Source: an uncultured Subdoligranulum sp. (GTDB lineage: Bacteria > Bacillota > Clostridia > Oscillospirales > Ruminococcaceae). From it: a stretch of 59,150 nucleotides of DNA. The number at the start of each line of letters is the position of its first letter. Positions within the stretch are counted from its first letter, which is position 1. Made by a program: the position numbers and the translations under genes. This document shows, one piece after another, positions 45,631 through 55,072 of the stretch. A model generated the notes under the pieces. The model was given only the letters and a program-made list of their open reading frames with translations, did no database searches and had not been told where the DNA came from. The stretch is from the NCBI GenBank assembly GCA_945830575.1, contig CALZZE010000016.1, forward strand, positions 1 to 59,150, read 5' to 3'.

Positions 45631-46800
45631 TCAGTGCTGCTCCAGCAGCTTGGCGCGAAGCTCGCCCTCGATGCGGCCCAATTCCTGCTCGGCGGCGGCG
45701 CGCTTGGCCTTGCCGTCGGCACGGATCTTGTTCAGCTCGTCCAGCGTTTCGATGAGCTGCTTGTTGGTCTCCTTGAGGGTCTCCATGTCCACGATGCCGC
45801 GCTCGGACTCCTTGGCGATGTCGATGGTGCCCTGCTTGAGGGTGGCCGCGTTTTTGCGCAGCAGCTCGTTGGTGGCGTCGGTGACGGCCCGCTCCGCCCG
45901 CATGGCCTCCTGGCTGTGGGCCATGCCCAGCGCCAGAACCATCTGGTTTTTCCACAGCGGAATGGTGTTGACGATGGTGGTCTGAATTTTCTCCGCCATC
46001 ATGGTGTCGTTGGACTGGATGAGGCGAATCTGCGGGCCCATCTGGATGGAGATGTTGCGGGTCAGCTGGAGATCATACAGCTTTTTCTCGAACCGGTCGC
46101 ACAGATCGGCCAGATCGCGGGCGGCCTGCGCGTCCTCCGGCAGCTGGGTGCGGGCGGCCTTCTCCTGGGCGGCCTTTAGCTCGGTTTCACGCACCTGCGC
46201 CAGTTTTTTCTTGCCGGCCAGAATATACATGGTCAGCTCCTTGAAGTACACCAGATTCAGCTGGTACATTTTGTCCAGCATGGCGATGTCCTTCATCAGC
46301 ACCACCTGATGGTCCTCCAGCTGGGCCTTGATGCGCTCCACGTTTTTGTCGGCGCTGTCGTAGCGGGTCTTGAGGGTCTCCAGATTGGTCTGCTGCTTTT
46401 TGAAGAACCCGAAAATGCCGCCCTGCTTTTCCTCGGTGGCGTCAAAGCCCTGCAACTCGTTGATGAGGTTGGTGATGAGCTGGCCGGTCTCGCCCATGTC
46501 CTTGGTGCGAACCTTGGCAAGGGCGGTGTCGGAAAATTCGCTCAGCTTTTTCTGGCTGGCGGCGCCGTATTGCAGCACCATCTGGCTGTTGGTGATGTCG
46601 ATTTTTTCCGCAAAATCGTTCACCATCTTCTGCTCTTCGGGGGAGAGGGGGGTGTCCTCCACCATGACGGGAGTGGCTTTCTTCGCCTCCTCCACCACCT
46701 TCTCGTCGGCGGCAGGGTCCAGCGTCAGCGTGGGTGCGGCGGGGGCGGCATCCAGCGTCAGGCTGGGGGCGGCGGGAGCGTTCAAATCAAAATCGGCCAT
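45631..46800 (-). CDS. telA: TelA-family toxic anion resistance protein
   Basis: This encodes 389 residues, mostly long helices. The N-terminus holds an internal near-repeat (SLTLDAAPAAP / TLTLDPAADEK), followed by the TelA core with FGFFKKQQTNLETL, YDSADKNVERIKAQLE and LTRNISIQMGPQIRLIQSND (in part LQLTRNISIQMGPQIRL). It pairs with XpaC, whose gene lies 20 bp upstream. The family was named for tellurite resistance, but its general role is probably in cell-envelope stress. Confidence 0.85.
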   Translation of the reverse strand: MADFDLNAPAAPSLTLDAAPAAPTLTLDPAADEKVVEEAKKATPVMVEDTPLSPEEQKMVNDFAEKIDITNSQMVLQYGAASQKKLSEFSDTALAKVRTKDMGETGQLITNLINELQGFDATEEKQGGIFGFFKKQQTNLETLKTRYDSADKNVERIKAQLEDHQVVLMKDIAMLDKMYQLNLVYFKELTMYILAGKKKLAQVRETELKAAQEKAARTQLPEDAQAARDLADLCDRFEKKLYDLQLTRNISIQMGPQIRLIQSNDTMMAEKIQTTIVNTIPLWKNQMVLALGMAHSQEAMRAERAVTDATNELLRKNAATLKQGTIDIAKESERGIVDMETLKETNKQLIETLDELNKIRADGKAKRAAAEQELGRIEGELRAKLLEQH

Positions 46801-46820
46801 GATCGGTTCCTCACTTTCCT

Positions 46821-47450
46821 TTATTTGGTCAAATTCTGGCTTTTCAGGATGCTGTCCAGCACCTCAATGTCGGTGGAAATGTCCATGGCCTCGGCGCTGT
46901 ACAAGGCGTCCAGCTGGTTCTCAAAGGCGGTGGCCATGGTGTCGGCGTTGCGGCGTACCTCGCTCAGAATCTGGTTGGCGTTGTCGCCCTTGACGCCGCC
47001 CTTTTCCATCTGCACGTAGGCGGCTAAAATCTTGTTCACCTCAGGCAGATAATACCGGGCGAACCGGTCCAACTGCCGGGCCTTGTCGGGGGTCTTTTCC
47101 ACTGCCTGCACAATGGAGCGGCCGGCCTGTTCCATCCGGTCCATGGCGGCGGACAGCGGCGGGTCGGGGATGTCCACGTTCAGCTTGTGCAGCGTGTCCA
47201 GATCAGCGGCGATGCCCTCCAGCATACGATCCACGTCCTCGCTGCCGGTGGCGTAGGGCACCAGCGTGCGCACCACCCGGGTGGGGCAGAATTTCTGCGC
47301 CACAGCGTACACAAGGCAGCTGATGCCTGCCGTCAGCAAAATGCCGGACAGCTGGTAGATGGGCGTGAGCAGCGCCATCACCGGCCAGACCAGCGCCGCC
47401 AGATACACCGGCAGCACCGGGCGGCGGCGTTTTTCTTCCCATTTGCTCAT
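46821..47450 (-). CDS. xpaC: XpaC-family membrane protein
   Basis: This encodes 209 residues with two membrane helices near the N-terminus (about 14-50). The cytoplasmic XpaC domain follows (FARYYLPEVNKILAAYVQME and the end DISTDIEVLDSIL). The last 80 residues match the C-terminal domain of the 382-residue protein encoded at 17900. It begins the four-gene operon xpaC-telA-lemA-TPM. The named phosphatase-like activity of the family is historical and its true function is unknown. Confidence 0.82.
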   Translation of the reverse strand: MSKWEEKRRRPVLPVYLAALVWPVMALLTPIYQLSGILLTAGISCLVYAVAQKFCPTRVVRTLVPYATGSEDVDRMLEGIAADLDTLHKLNVDIPDPPLSAAMDRMEQAGRSIVQAVEKTPDKARQLDRFARYYLPEVNKILAAYVQMEKGGVKGDNANQILSEVRRNADTMATAFENQLDALYSAEAMDISTDIEVLDSILKSQNLTK

Positions 47451-47516
47451 AGCGGGCCTCCAGTCATTCAGTAGTACCTTTTATTATAGAACAATCGGCG
47501 GTGCAATGCAAATCAT

Positions 47517-48047
47517 TTATTGTAAAATTTGTGCATCAGCGAAGGCCGCGCCCCAGACGGCTTGCAGCCGGGCCATGCTGAAAGCCGCGTTGGCGGGGGA
47601 GGTGGAGGGCAGCACCACAGCGGGCAGCCCGGTGAGGGGCTGGGCGTATCTGGCGTAGACCCGCCCCGACGCCGCGCCGTTGCAGAAAATCACCCGCACC
47701 CCCAGCCGCCGCACAAGGGCGGCCACATCGTTGGGCTGGACGTCCCGGATGGAGGCGTCCGACGCGCCGGTGATGGTGCAGCGGCAGACGGTGTCCCACA
47801 GAGCGAGGTCATGGGACAAAATGAGGTGTTTTTTAGACGGGATATCGTGCAAAGCGGGCGGCTCTTCTCCAAAAAGCGAAGCCAGCAGCGGCCAGAACCG
47901 GTTTTGGGGATGGCCGTAGTAAAAGCCCTGTTCCCGGCTTTTGGGGCTGGGAAAGCTGCCCAGAATCAGCGCGGCGGCGGTGGCGCCGCACACCGGGGCG
48001 AACCCCGGGCCGACAGGGGTGGGAAGGTTTGGCATGGGGAACCTCAT
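47517..48047 (-). CDS. DNA-deoxyinosine glycosylase (UDG superfamily)
   Basis: This encodes 176 residues. [20 protein letters not shown] (about 26-45) and [10 protein letters not shown] form the family motif 1 region, and [10 protein letters not shown] and LPSTSPANA form the later motifs. Such enzymes remove hypoxanthine from deaminated adenine in DNA. The start overlaps the mnmG stop (ATGA) at 48047; an in-frame ATG at 48035 has GAGG upstream. It is cotranscribed with mnmG. Confidence 0.85.
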   Translation of the reverse strand: MRFPMPNLPTPVGPGFAPVCGATAAALILGSFPSPKSREQGFYYGHPQNRFWPLLASLFGEEPPALHDIPSKKHLILSHDLALWDTVCRCTITGASDASIRDVQPNDVAALVRRLGVRVIFCNGAASGRVYARYAQPLTGLPAVVLPSTSPANAAFSMARLQAVWGAAFADAQILQ

Positions 48048-49918
48048 TTTTTCAGTAACGCAATGCTCAGCTGCGCCAGATCGCTGGGGGAGACCCCCGG
48101 GATGCGCCCGGCCTGCGCCAGCGTGCGGGGGCGGATTTTCGCCAGCTTTTCGCGGGATTCCAGCGTCAGCCCGGTGAGGGGCGCGTAGTCGAAATCCTCC
48201 GGGATGGCTACCTGCTCATGGCGCTGGATGTCCCGGATGGTGCGGGCCTCCCGGGCGATGTAGCCCGCGTAGCGGATCTCCGTCTCGATGCGCTGGGCCA
48301 TGGCGGGGGTGACGCCCTCGCCGGGGCCGATGACCTTGCAGACCAGCGCGTGGGTGATGCCGGGACGGCGCAGCAGCTCCTCGGCGGTGCCGCCGCTTTC
48401 GCCCAGCACGGCGCCCTCCGGCGCGGCGGCGCGCAGCTCCGCCAGCTTCACCGTGGTGGTGCGCAGCCGGTGCAATTCCTTTTCCTTAATTTCCTTGTCC
48501 CGGCAGAACACCGCCCAGCGGGCGTCGTCCACCAGACCGTACTCCCGCCCGATGGGAGTCAGCCGCTCATCGGCGTTGTCCTGACGCAGGCTCAGCCGGT
48601 ATTCGCTGCGGCTGGTCATCATGCGGTAGGGGTCCAGCACGCCCTTGGTGACCAGGTCGTCCACCAGCGTGCCCAGATAGCTGGAATGGCGGGGGAGAAT
48701 CAGCTGGGTTTTTCCCTGTGCGCGGCGGGCGGCGTTGAGACCCGCCAGCAGCCCCTGCGCGGCGGCCTCCTCGTAGCCGGAGGTGCCGTTGAACTGTCCC
48801 GCGCCGTACACGCCGGACACCACCTTGCTTTCCAGCGTGGGGTGCAGCGTGGTGGGGTCCACGCAGTCGTACTCGATGGCGTAGGCGGGGCGCATGATTT
48901 CCAGATGCTCAAAGCCTTGGATGGTGCGGTACATGGCGTTCTGCACCGCCTCCGGCAGGCTGCTGCTCATGCCCTGCAGGTACATTTCCTCGGTGTCCTC
49001 GCCGCATGGCTCCACGAAGATGGGGTGGCGCTCCTTGTCCTTGAACCGCACCACCTTATCCTCGATGGAGGGGCAGTATCGCGGCCCCACGCCCTGAATG
49101 TCCCCGCCGTACAGCGGCGAGCGGGAGAGGTTTTCCAGAATCACCCGGTGGGTGTCGGCGTTGGTGTAGGCAATGTGGCAGTCCACCTTGTTGTGCATGG
49201 GCTGCCGGGTGAGAAAGCTGAAGGGCTGCAGCTGGTCGTCCGGGTCGCCGGGCTGACATTCCAGCTTGGAGAAATCAATACTGCGGCGGTGCACCCGCGC
49301 CGGGGTGCCGGTCTTGAACCGGCGCAGCGTGAAGCCGTTGTCCACAAGGCAGCGGGTCAGCGCCGTGGCGGCGTGAGTGCCGTCGGGGCCGCTGTCGTAA
49401 TGGGATTCCCCCACAAAAATGCGCCCGCCCAGCGTGGTGCCGGTGGCAATGACCACCGCCTTGCAGCCGTAGTACCCGCCCAGCTGGGTGTACACGCCCC
49501 GCACCGCGCCGCCTTGAATGTCCAGCCCGGTGATTTCCGCCTGATGAATGGCAAGGTTGGGCGTGGTTTCCAGCGCGTGCTTCATCCAGATGTGATAGCG
49601 TTTGCGGTCGGTCTGAACCCGCAGGCTGTGCACCGCGGGGCCTTTGCCCCGGTTGAGCATCCGGCTTTGCAGAAAGGTGGCGTCGGCGGCAAGGCCCATC
49701 AGCCCGCCCAGCGCGTCCACCTCCCGCACCAGATGCCCCTTGGCGGTGCCGCCGATGGAGGGGTTGCAGGGCATGTTGCCGATCAAATCCAGCGTCAGCG
49801 TGAACACGGCGGTGCTGGCACCCAGCACCGCCGCCGCGTGGGCGGCCTCGATGCCGGCATGGCCCGCGCCAATGACGATGACGTCATAGTCTGCGAGATG
49901 GTCAAAATGTGGCTGCAT
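48044..49918 (-). CDS. mnmG: tRNA uridine-5-carboxymethylaminomethyl modification enzyme MnmG
   Basis: This encodes about 624 residues. The FAD site is [12 protein letters not shown] (about 15-26), [13 protein letters not shown] (about 50-62) is conserved, and the Cys-containing and C-terminal tRNA-binding helical domain ends normally. With MnmE it builds the cmnm5 group on U34 of tRNAs. The ATG at 49918 is preferred over a TTG nine bases upstream. In many Firmicutes this gene lies left of the origin next to jag; here it lies on the right arm, transcribed toward the origin. Confidence 0.95.
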   Translation of the reverse strand: MQPHFDHLADYDVIVIGAGHAGIEAAHAAAVLGASTAVFTLTLDLIGNMPCNPSIGGTAKGHLVREVDALGGLMGLAADATFLQSRMLNRGKGPAVHSLRVQTDRKRYHIWMKHALETTPNLAIHQAEITGLDIQGGAVRGVYTQLGGYYGCKAVVIATGTTLGGRIFVGESHYDSGPDGTHAATALTRCLVDNGFTLRRFKTGTPARVHRRSIDFSKLECQPGDPDDQLQPFSFLTRQPMHNKVDCHIAYTNADTHRVILENLSRSPLYGGDIQGVGPRYCPSIEDKVVRFKDKERHPIFVEPCGEDTEEMYLQGMSSSLPEAVQNAMYRTIQGFEHLEIMRPAYAIEYDCVDPTTLHPTLESKVVSGVYGAGQFNGTSGYEEAAAQGLLAGLNAARRAQGKTQLILPRHSSYLGTLVDDLVTKGVLDPYRMMTSRSEYRLSLRQDNADERLTPIGREYGLVDDARWAVFCRDKEIKEKELHRLRTTTVKLAELRAAAPEGAVLGESGGTAEELLRRPGITHALVCKVIGPGEGVTPAMAQRIETEIRYAGYIAREARTIRDIQRHEQVAIPEDFDYAPLTGLTLESREKLAKIRPRTLAQAGRIPGVSPSDLAQLSIALLKK

Positions 49919-49960
49919 GATTATCAAAATCCTTTTTAATTAGGAGTGATTTGTAATTTC

Positions 49961-51334
49961 TCATTTTCCGACGCAGAAGGTCGCAAATACCTCGTCAATG
50001 GTGCTCTCGGCGGCGTTTTCGCCGGTGAGGTCGCACAGCGCCTGCAGCGCGTCGGTGATGCACACCGCCGCCGCGTCCAGCCCGAAGCCGTCCCGCTGGC
50101 TGGCAATGGCCTGCGCCACCGCGTCCCGGGCGCGCACCGCCGCCGCGTACTGTCTCGCGCTGCACAGCTGGGCGGCGTTGGGGTCCAGCCGGGCGGTGCC
50201 CAAAATCTCCGCCACCGCCGCCGACAGCGTTTGCAGGCTGGCGGCGTCCCGGGCGCACAGGCTGACTACCTTTTTATAATAGGGTGCAAGCTGTGCAGCG
50301 GCATCTTCTGTGGAGTCGGTCAAATCGTTTTTGTTGAGAATGGCCAGCGCCGGGCGGCGGGCACATTTTTCCGCAATGGCCATGTCCTCGGCGGTGAGGG
50401 GCGCGCTGGCGTCAAACACCGCCAGCACCAGACCCGCCTCCTCCAGCTTGCGCCAGCTGCGGCGGATGCCCTCCGCCTCAATTTCATCGGCGGCCTCGTG
50501 CACACCGGCGGTGTCAAAGAGATTGAGACGAATCTCCCCCAGCTGCACCGCCTGCTCCACGATATCCCGGGTGGTGCCCGCCACCGGCGTGACAATGGCC
50601 CGGTCGAACCCGGCCAGCAGGTTGAGCAGCGTGGACTTGCCCACGTTGGGACGGCCCAGCAGCACGCAGTCCACCCCGTGGCGCAGCACCGCCCCCGCGC
50701 CGTAGCCGGCAATGAGGTCGTCCAGCTGGGCCTGCTGGGCGGTGAGCGTTTCGGTGAGGTGGGCGGGGGTCAGCTCCGGCACGTCCTCCTCGGGGTAGTC
50801 CACCCAGGCGGTGAGATGGGCATTGAGGCTTTGCAGCGCCGTCTGGATGGCGCCGATGCGCTTTGCCAATGCGCCGTCCAGCGCCGCCTGCGCCAGCGCC
50901 GCCCCCTGCCGCCCGTTGGCGGAGATGACCTCCATCACCGCCTCCGCCTGCGTCAGGGACAGGCGGCCGTTTTCCAGCGCACGGCGGGTGAACTCCCCCG
51001 GCCCGGCCGGCTGTGCGCCTGCATCGTACAGCGCCTCCAGCAGCGCGTTTGCCATCACGGTGCCGCCGTGCACCGACAACTCCACCACATCCTCGCCGGT
51101 GTAGCTGCGGGGGGCGCGGAAGCACAGCGCCACTGTTTCGTCCAGCGGCTTGCCTTTTAAAAAGGTACGGCCCAGCATGGCGGTGTAGCCCTTGGCCTGT
51201 TCCAGACGGCGGGCGGGGTTTCTGGGCGTGAACACTCTGGCGGCAATGGCGAACGCCTCCGGTCCGGAGACGCGCACCACCGCGATGCCTCCCTGTCCGG
51301 GCGGCGTGGCCAGTGCGGTGATGGTCGATGGCAA
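49961..51334 (-). CDS. mnmE: tRNA modification GTPase MnmE
   Basis: This encodes 457 residues. The N-terminal formyl-THF-binding domain starts ITALATPPGQGGIAVVRVSG, then a helical domain with the inserted G domain (GRPNVGKSTLLN at about 222-233, DTAG in LFDTAGVHE). It ends with CVGK, the conserved catalytic Cys motif. It partners with MnmG, encoded 42 bp downstream. The region upstream holds parS and the parA promoter on the other strand. Confidence 0.96.
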   Translation of the reverse strand: MPSTITALATPPGQGGIAVVRVSGPEAFAIAARVFTPRNPARRLEQAKGYTAMLGRTFLKGKPLDETVALCFRAPRSYTGEDVVELSVHGGTVMANALLEALYDAGAQPAGPGEFTRRALENGRLSLTQAEAVMEVISANGRQGAALAQAALDGALAKRIGAIQTALQSLNAHLTAWVDYPEEDVPELTPAHLTETLTAQQAQLDDLIAGYGAGAVLRHGVDCVLLGRPNVGKSTLLNLLAGFDRAIVTPVAGTTRDIVEQAVQLGEIRLNLFDTAGVHEAADEIEAEGIRRSWRKLEEAGLVLAVFDASAPLTAEDMAIAEKCARRPALAILNKNDLTDSTEDAAAQLAPYYKKVVSLCARDAASLQTLSAAVAEILGTARLDPNAAQLCSARQYAAAVRARDAVAQAIASQRDGFGLDAAAVCITDALQALCDLTGENAAESTIDEVFATFCVGK

Positions 51335-51423
51335 GCGGATGCCCCCTTTCCTTTTACACTTTAGAATACCACATTTGCAGCGCGGCGTAAAGTGTGAAAA
51401 TTTGAGATGAACGACCTATAAAA

Positions 51424-51439
51424 TGTTCCACGTGGAACA
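51424..51439. promoter_or_regulatory. parS site 1
   Basis: TGTTCCACGTGGAACA is a perfect 16-bp palindrome and a known form of the ParB binding site consensus TGTTNCACGTGNAACA. It lies 75 bp before parA, so ParB loaded here may also affect the parAB promoter. Confidence 0.9.
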
Positions 51440-51513
51440 TTTTTGCCTTTCCCCCTTTCCCTTGCGCCAAAGCTGTGCTATAATAGAGATTACGAATGGG
51501 AAAGGAGCCGAAG

Positions 51514-52278
51514 ATGGGAAAGGTTATCGCAGTGGCAAATCAGAAGGGCGGCGTGGGCAAAACCACCACAGCCGTAAACTTGTCCTCCTGTGTGGCCGCG
51601 CTGGGCAAGCGGGTGCTGGTGGTGGATCTCGACCCGCAGGGCAACACCACCTCTGCCTACGGTGTGTCCAAAAATAAACTGGACAGCGACATTTACACCT
51701 GCCTCATCGACGATGAGGATGTGCGGCAGGCGGTGGTGAAAACCGAGTTCCACGCCGATCTTCTGCCCTCCAACACCCAGCTGGCCGGCGCGGCGGTGGA
51801 ACTGGTGAACCTGCCCCGTCGGGAAAACCGTCTGCGCAGCGTGCTGGCCCCCATCGTGCCGCTGTATGATTACGTGTTCATCGACTGCCCGCCCTCCCTT
51901 GACCTGCTCACCATCAACGGCCTGTGCGCCTGCGATACCGTGCTCATCCCCTTGCAGTGCGAGTATTTCGCGTTGGAGGGGCTGTCCGAGCTGATGAACA
52001 CCCTCAAGACGGTGCGCAAAAAGTACAACCGCTATCTGGACATCGAGGGCGTGGTGTTCACCATGTATTCGGGGCGGCTCAACCTGACCATGCAGGTGGT
52101 GGCGCAGGTGAAAAAATACTACGGCAACAAGGTGTACCGCTCGGTCATCCCCCGCACGGTGCGCCTGAGCGAGGCGCCCAGCTTTGGCATGCCCATCAAC
52201 TATTATGAGCCAAACGGCAAGGGCAGCGACGCCTACATGGAACTGGCCCGGGAATTTTTGGCGAACAACGAATCCTGA
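51514..52278 (+). CDS. parA: Chromosome partitioning ATPase ParA/Soj
   Basis: This encodes 254 residues of the Walker-type cytoskeletal ATPase family. The deviant Walker A is QKGGVGKTT (10-18), with DLDPQGNTTSAYG and DYVFIDCPPSLDLLT following. AAAGGAG precedes the ATG and a TATAAT lies at 51478. It acts with ParB on parS to segregate origins and can affect DnaA. It precedes parB by 19 bp. Confidence 0.95.
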   Translation: MGKVIAVANQKGGVGKTTTAVNLSSCVAALGKRVLVVDLDPQGNTTSAYGVSKNKLDSDIYTCLIDDEDVRQAVVKTEFHADLLPSNTQLAGAAVELVNLPRRENRLRSVLAPIVPLYDYVFIDCPPSLDLLTINGLCACDTVLIPLQCEYFALEGLSELMNTLKTVRKKYNRYLDIEGVVFTMYSGRLNLTMQVVAQVKKYYGNKVYRSVIPRTVRLSEAPSFGMPINYYEPNGKGSDAYMELAREFLANNES

Positions 52279-52297
52279 CTGGAACGGTGGTGAAGCA

Positions 52298-53179
52298 ATG
52301 GCAAAGAAAAAATTGGGCGGGCTTGGCAAAGGGCTGGACAGCCTGTTTGCCGACCTGCCGGAGACCGAGGACGTCCCCGCCACCGGCACGCTGCCCATCC
52401 GGGACATCGAGCCGGATCCGGAACAGCCCCGCAAGACCTTTGACGAGGAGGCACTGGCTCAGCTGTGCGCCAGTATCGAGGAGAACGGCCTGCTGCAGCC
52501 CATCGCGGTGCGGCCCAAAAAGGCGGGGCCGGGGTACATCATCATCGCGGGTGAGCGCCGCTGGCGGGCCTGCCGCATGGCGGGTCTGGACGAGGTGCCG
52601 GTCATCATCAAGGAAGTCACCGACGAACAGGCTGCCGCGCTGGCACTCATTGAAAATTTGCAGCGGGAGGATCTGGACCCCATCGAGGTGGCACAGGGCT
52701 GCCGCCAGCTCATTGAAAAATACGGCCTGACCCAGGAGGTGGCCGCCAAGCGCCTTGGCAAAAGCCGCAGCGCCGTGGCCAACACCATGCGGCTGCTCAC
52801 CCTGCCGGACAGCGTGCAGAAGCAGGTGAGCAAGGGGGAAATCTCCACCGGCCACGCCAAAGTGCTGCTGGGTCTGCCCAGCGCCCAGCTGATGACAGAC
52901 GCTGCCAACGAGGTGGCCCAGCGGGGACTCAACGTGCGCCAGACCGAGGCCCTGTGCAAAAAGCTGGCAAAGCCCCCCAAGCCGCCCAAGCCGGTGGACG
53001 CCTTCACCCGCCCCAAGCGGGCCGTGGAGGTGGAGGCCGCGCTGAAAGAGGTGCTGGGCAGCGAGGTGCATGTGGACTACAAAAACGGCAAGGGCAGTCT
53101 CAAAATCGACTTTTACAGCGACGAGATGCTGCAGGCCTTTGTGGAGCTTCTGGGACGCTACGAAAATCAAAATCAGTGA
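52298..53179 (+). CDS. parB: Chromosome partitioning protein ParB/Spo0J
   Basis: This encodes 293 residues. The N-terminal ParA-contact segment KKKLGGLGKGLDSLF, the CTPase box with GERRWRA (about 86-92), ENLQREDLDPIE and the HTH (QEVAAKRLGKSRSAVANTMRLL, in part KRLGKSRSAVANTMRLL) are intact, followed by the C-terminal dimerisation domain. It loads as a CTP-dependent clamp at parS; two such sites are in this window. Confidence 0.95.
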   Translation: MAKKKLGGLGKGLDSLFADLPETEDVPATGTLPIRDIEPDPEQPRKTFDEEALAQLCASIEENGLLQPIAVRPKKAGPGYIIIAGERRWRACRMAGLDEVPVIIKEVTDEQAAALALIENLQREDLDPIEVAQGCRQLIEKYGLTQEVAAKRLGKSRSAVANTMRLLTLPDSVQKQVSKGEISTGHAKVLLGLPSAQLMTDAANEVAQRGLNVRQTEALCKKLAKPPKPPKPVDAFTRPKRAVEVEAALKEVLGSEVHVDYKNGKGSLKIDFYSDEMLQAFVELLGRYENQNQ

Positions 53180-53183
53180 GGCT

Positions 53184-53212
53184 GTAGGGGGCGGCGTCCC
53201 CGACGCCCCGTA
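53184..53212 (+). repeat. REP hairpin
   Basis: A GTAGGGGGCGGCGTC arm pairs with GACGCCCCGTA. It begins 5 bp after the parB stop. It is of the same subclass as 22088 and 10161. Confidence 0.75.
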
Positions 53213-53256
53213 AACGCAGCGTTCATGATGAAATAGAGAAAAAGGAGAGTATTTTC

Positions 53257-54579
53257 ATGTTAGACATTCGTTTTGTGCGGGAGAATCCCGAGCTGGTCAA
53301 GGAGAACATCCGCAAGAAATTCCAGGACGCCAAGCTGCCGCTGGTGGATGAGGTCATCGCGCTGGACGCGGAGTACCGCGCCGCCATCGGGCAGGCCAGC
53401 GATCTGCGCGCCGAGCGCAACCGGCTGTCCAAGGCCAACGGCCCGCTGTTCGGCAAGCTGAAAAAGGCCGCCGAGGAGGAAAAAGCCGCCATTCAGGCTC
53501 AAATCGACGCCAACATGGCCGCCGTCAAGGAGAATGACGACACCCTCAAGGCGCTGGAGGCCAAGGAGGATGAGCTGCAGAAGAAAATTCAGCAGATCAT
53601 GTACACCATCCCCCAGATGATTGACCCCAGCGTGCCCATCGGCCCCGACGACAGCTGCAACGTGGAGGTGCAGCGCTTCGGCGAGGCCGTCACCCCCGAT
53701 TTCCCCATCCCCTACCACGTGGACATCATGGAGAGCTTCGGCGGCATTGACCTGGACGCGGCGGGCCGGGTGTCCGGCAACGGCTTCTACTACCTGCTGG
53801 GCGACATCGCCCGCCTGCATGAGGCGGTGCTGGCCTACGCCCGGGATTTCATGATCGACAAGGGCTTCACCTATGTCATCCCGCCCTTCATGATCCACGG
53901 CAACGTGGTGCAGGGCGTTATGTCCTTCCCCGAGATGGACGCCATGATGTACAAGATCGAGGGCGAAGACCTCTACCTCATCGGCACCAGCGAGCACTCC
54001 ATGATCGGCCGGTTCATCGACCAGACCCTCACCCCCGACCAGCTGCCCCAGACCCTCACCAGCTATTCCCCCTGCTTCCGCAAGGAAAAGGGCGCCCACG
54101 GCATCGAGGAGCGCGGCGTCTACCGCATCCACCAGTTTGAAAAGCAGGAGATGATCGTGGTCTGCCGCCCCGAGGAATCCATGGACTGGTACGATAAGCT
54201 GTGGAAGAATTCCGTGGAGCTGTTCCGATCTCTGGAGATTCCCGTGCGCCAGCTGGAGTGCTGCTCCGGCGATTTGGCCGACCTGAAGGTCAAGAGCTGC
54301 GACATTGAGGCGTGGAGCCCCCGCCAGCAGAAGTATTTCGAGGTGTGCAGCTGCTCCAACCTGGGCGACGCGCAGGCCCGCCGTCTGCGCATCCGCTACA
54401 AGGACGAGAACGGCAAGACCGCCTTCGCCCATACCCTGAACAACACCTGCGTGGCTCCGCCCCGGATGCTCATTGCGTTCCTGGAAAACCACCTGCAGGC
54501 GGACGGCACCGTCACCATTCCGGAAGTGCTGCGCCCCTACATGGGCGGCAAGGCGTTGCTGGTGCCCAACAAGAAATAA
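53257..54579 (+). CDS. serS: Seryl-tRNA synthetase
   Basis: This encodes 440 residues. The N-terminal tRNA-binding coiled coil spans about 25-110, followed by the class II core. Motif 2 is FRKEKGAHGIEERGVYRIHQ (about 270-289). Motif 3 reads NNTCVAPPRMLIAFLENH instead of the common NGSGLAVGRT pattern, and GTSEHSMIG stands where TAEVPLTN is usual. It charges tRNA-Ser. Such a variant class of bacterial SerRS exists in Firmicutes as far as I recall. No T-box is visible in the 45-bp leader. Confidence 0.92.
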   Translation: MLDIRFVRENPELVKENIRKKFQDAKLPLVDEVIALDAEYRAAIGQASDLRAERNRLSKANGPLFGKLKKAAEEEKAAIQAQIDANMAAVKENDDTLKALEAKEDELQKKIQQIMYTIPQMIDPSVPIGPDDSCNVEVQRFGEAVTPDFPIPYHVDIMESFGGIDLDAAGRVSGNGFYYLLGDIARLHEAVLAYARDFMIDKGFTYVIPPFMIHGNVVQGVMSFPEMDAMMYKIEGEDLYLIGTSEHSMIGRFIDQTLTPDQLPQTLTSYSPCFRKEKGAHGIEERGVYRIHQFEKQEMIVVCRPEESMDWYDKLWKNSVELFRSLEIPVRQLECCSGDLADLKVKSCDIEAWSPRQQKYFEVCSCSNLGDAQARRLRIRYKDENGKTAFAHTLNNTCVAPPRMLIAFLENHLQADGTVTIPEVLRPYMGGKALLVPNKK

Positions 54580-54637
54580 CTCCTTGAAAACCCGGCTGAA
54601 GATGGGTATAATAGAAACACGGAAAGGAGCCGATACC

Positions 54638-54985
54638 ATGACACAGCAGGAGTTAGACGCGATCCGCGGCGTGATGCGAGAGGAAATCCGCACCGCTGTG
54701 CGGGAAGAAACCCGCGCTATTATGCGAGAGGAAATCCGCACCGCCGTGCAGGAAGAAACCCGCGCTATTGTGAAAGAGGAACTGAAACCCATTCATGAAC
54801 GCCTTGACAATATGCAGGGCCAGATCAACGGGATGCAAGATCAGATCAACGACATCAAAGACCAGCTGGACGAAATGCAGGAGGATACCCAGATCACCCG
54901 CGGCGCCGTGAACGCGCTGTGCGAGTGGGCCGACCATGTTGCCGTTGTCACGGCAGTGACCTTCCCCGTCAAGAAAGCCGAATAA
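54638..54985 (+). CDS. Coiled-coil protein with internal tandem repeat
   Basis: This encodes 115 residues. A 16-residue unit (MREEIRTAVREETRAI) is repeated twice in a row, followed by a third degenerate unit and heptads (LDNMQGQINGMQDQINDIK). A short C-terminal tail ends VTFPVKKAE. The two 48-bp repeats are almost identical in DNA, which points to recent duplication. I recognise the general type of small Clostridia coiled-coil proteins of unknown function. AAAGGAG precedes the ATG. Confidence 0.75.
   Translation: MTQQELDAIRGVMREEIRTAVREETRAIMREEIRTAVQEETRAIVKEELKPIHERLDNMQGQINGMQDQINDIKDQLDEMQEDTQITRGAVNALCEWADHVAVVTAVTFPVKKAE
54674..54769 (+). repeat. 48-bp tandem repeat inside a coding sequence
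   Basis: Units at 54674-54721 and 54722-54769 differ in very few positions (CTGTGCGG versus CCGTGCAG). Unit length is a multiple of three, so copy changes would lengthen or shorten the coiled coil without a frameshift. Confidence 0.75.
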
Positions 54986-54992
54986 GCAGCCA

Positions 54993-55018
54993 GGCCGCCC
55001 TTTGCAGGGCGGCTTTTG
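54993..55018 (+). terminator. Terminator of the coiled-coil gene
   Basis: GCCGCCCT/AGGGCGGC hairpin followed by TTTTG, 10 bp after the stop. Confidence 0.75.
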
Positions 55019-55036
55019 TTCTGCCTTCCAAACACC

Positions 55037-55066
55037 AACCCCCCGGCGCAAATGCGCCGGGGGGTC
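55037..55066 (-). terminator. Terminator of the ACP-like gene
   Basis: ACCCCCCGGCGCA and TGCGCCGGGGGGT pair perfectly. Read leftward it is followed by TTGGTGTTT and lies 7 bp after the ACP-like stop. Confidence 0.6.
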
Positions 55067-55072
55067 GTCCAC

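Noticed and set aside
53180-53256. Possible T-box leader before serS
   Set aside because: The gap is only 77 bp and is mostly a REP hairpin; no T-box core or specifier loop is visible.
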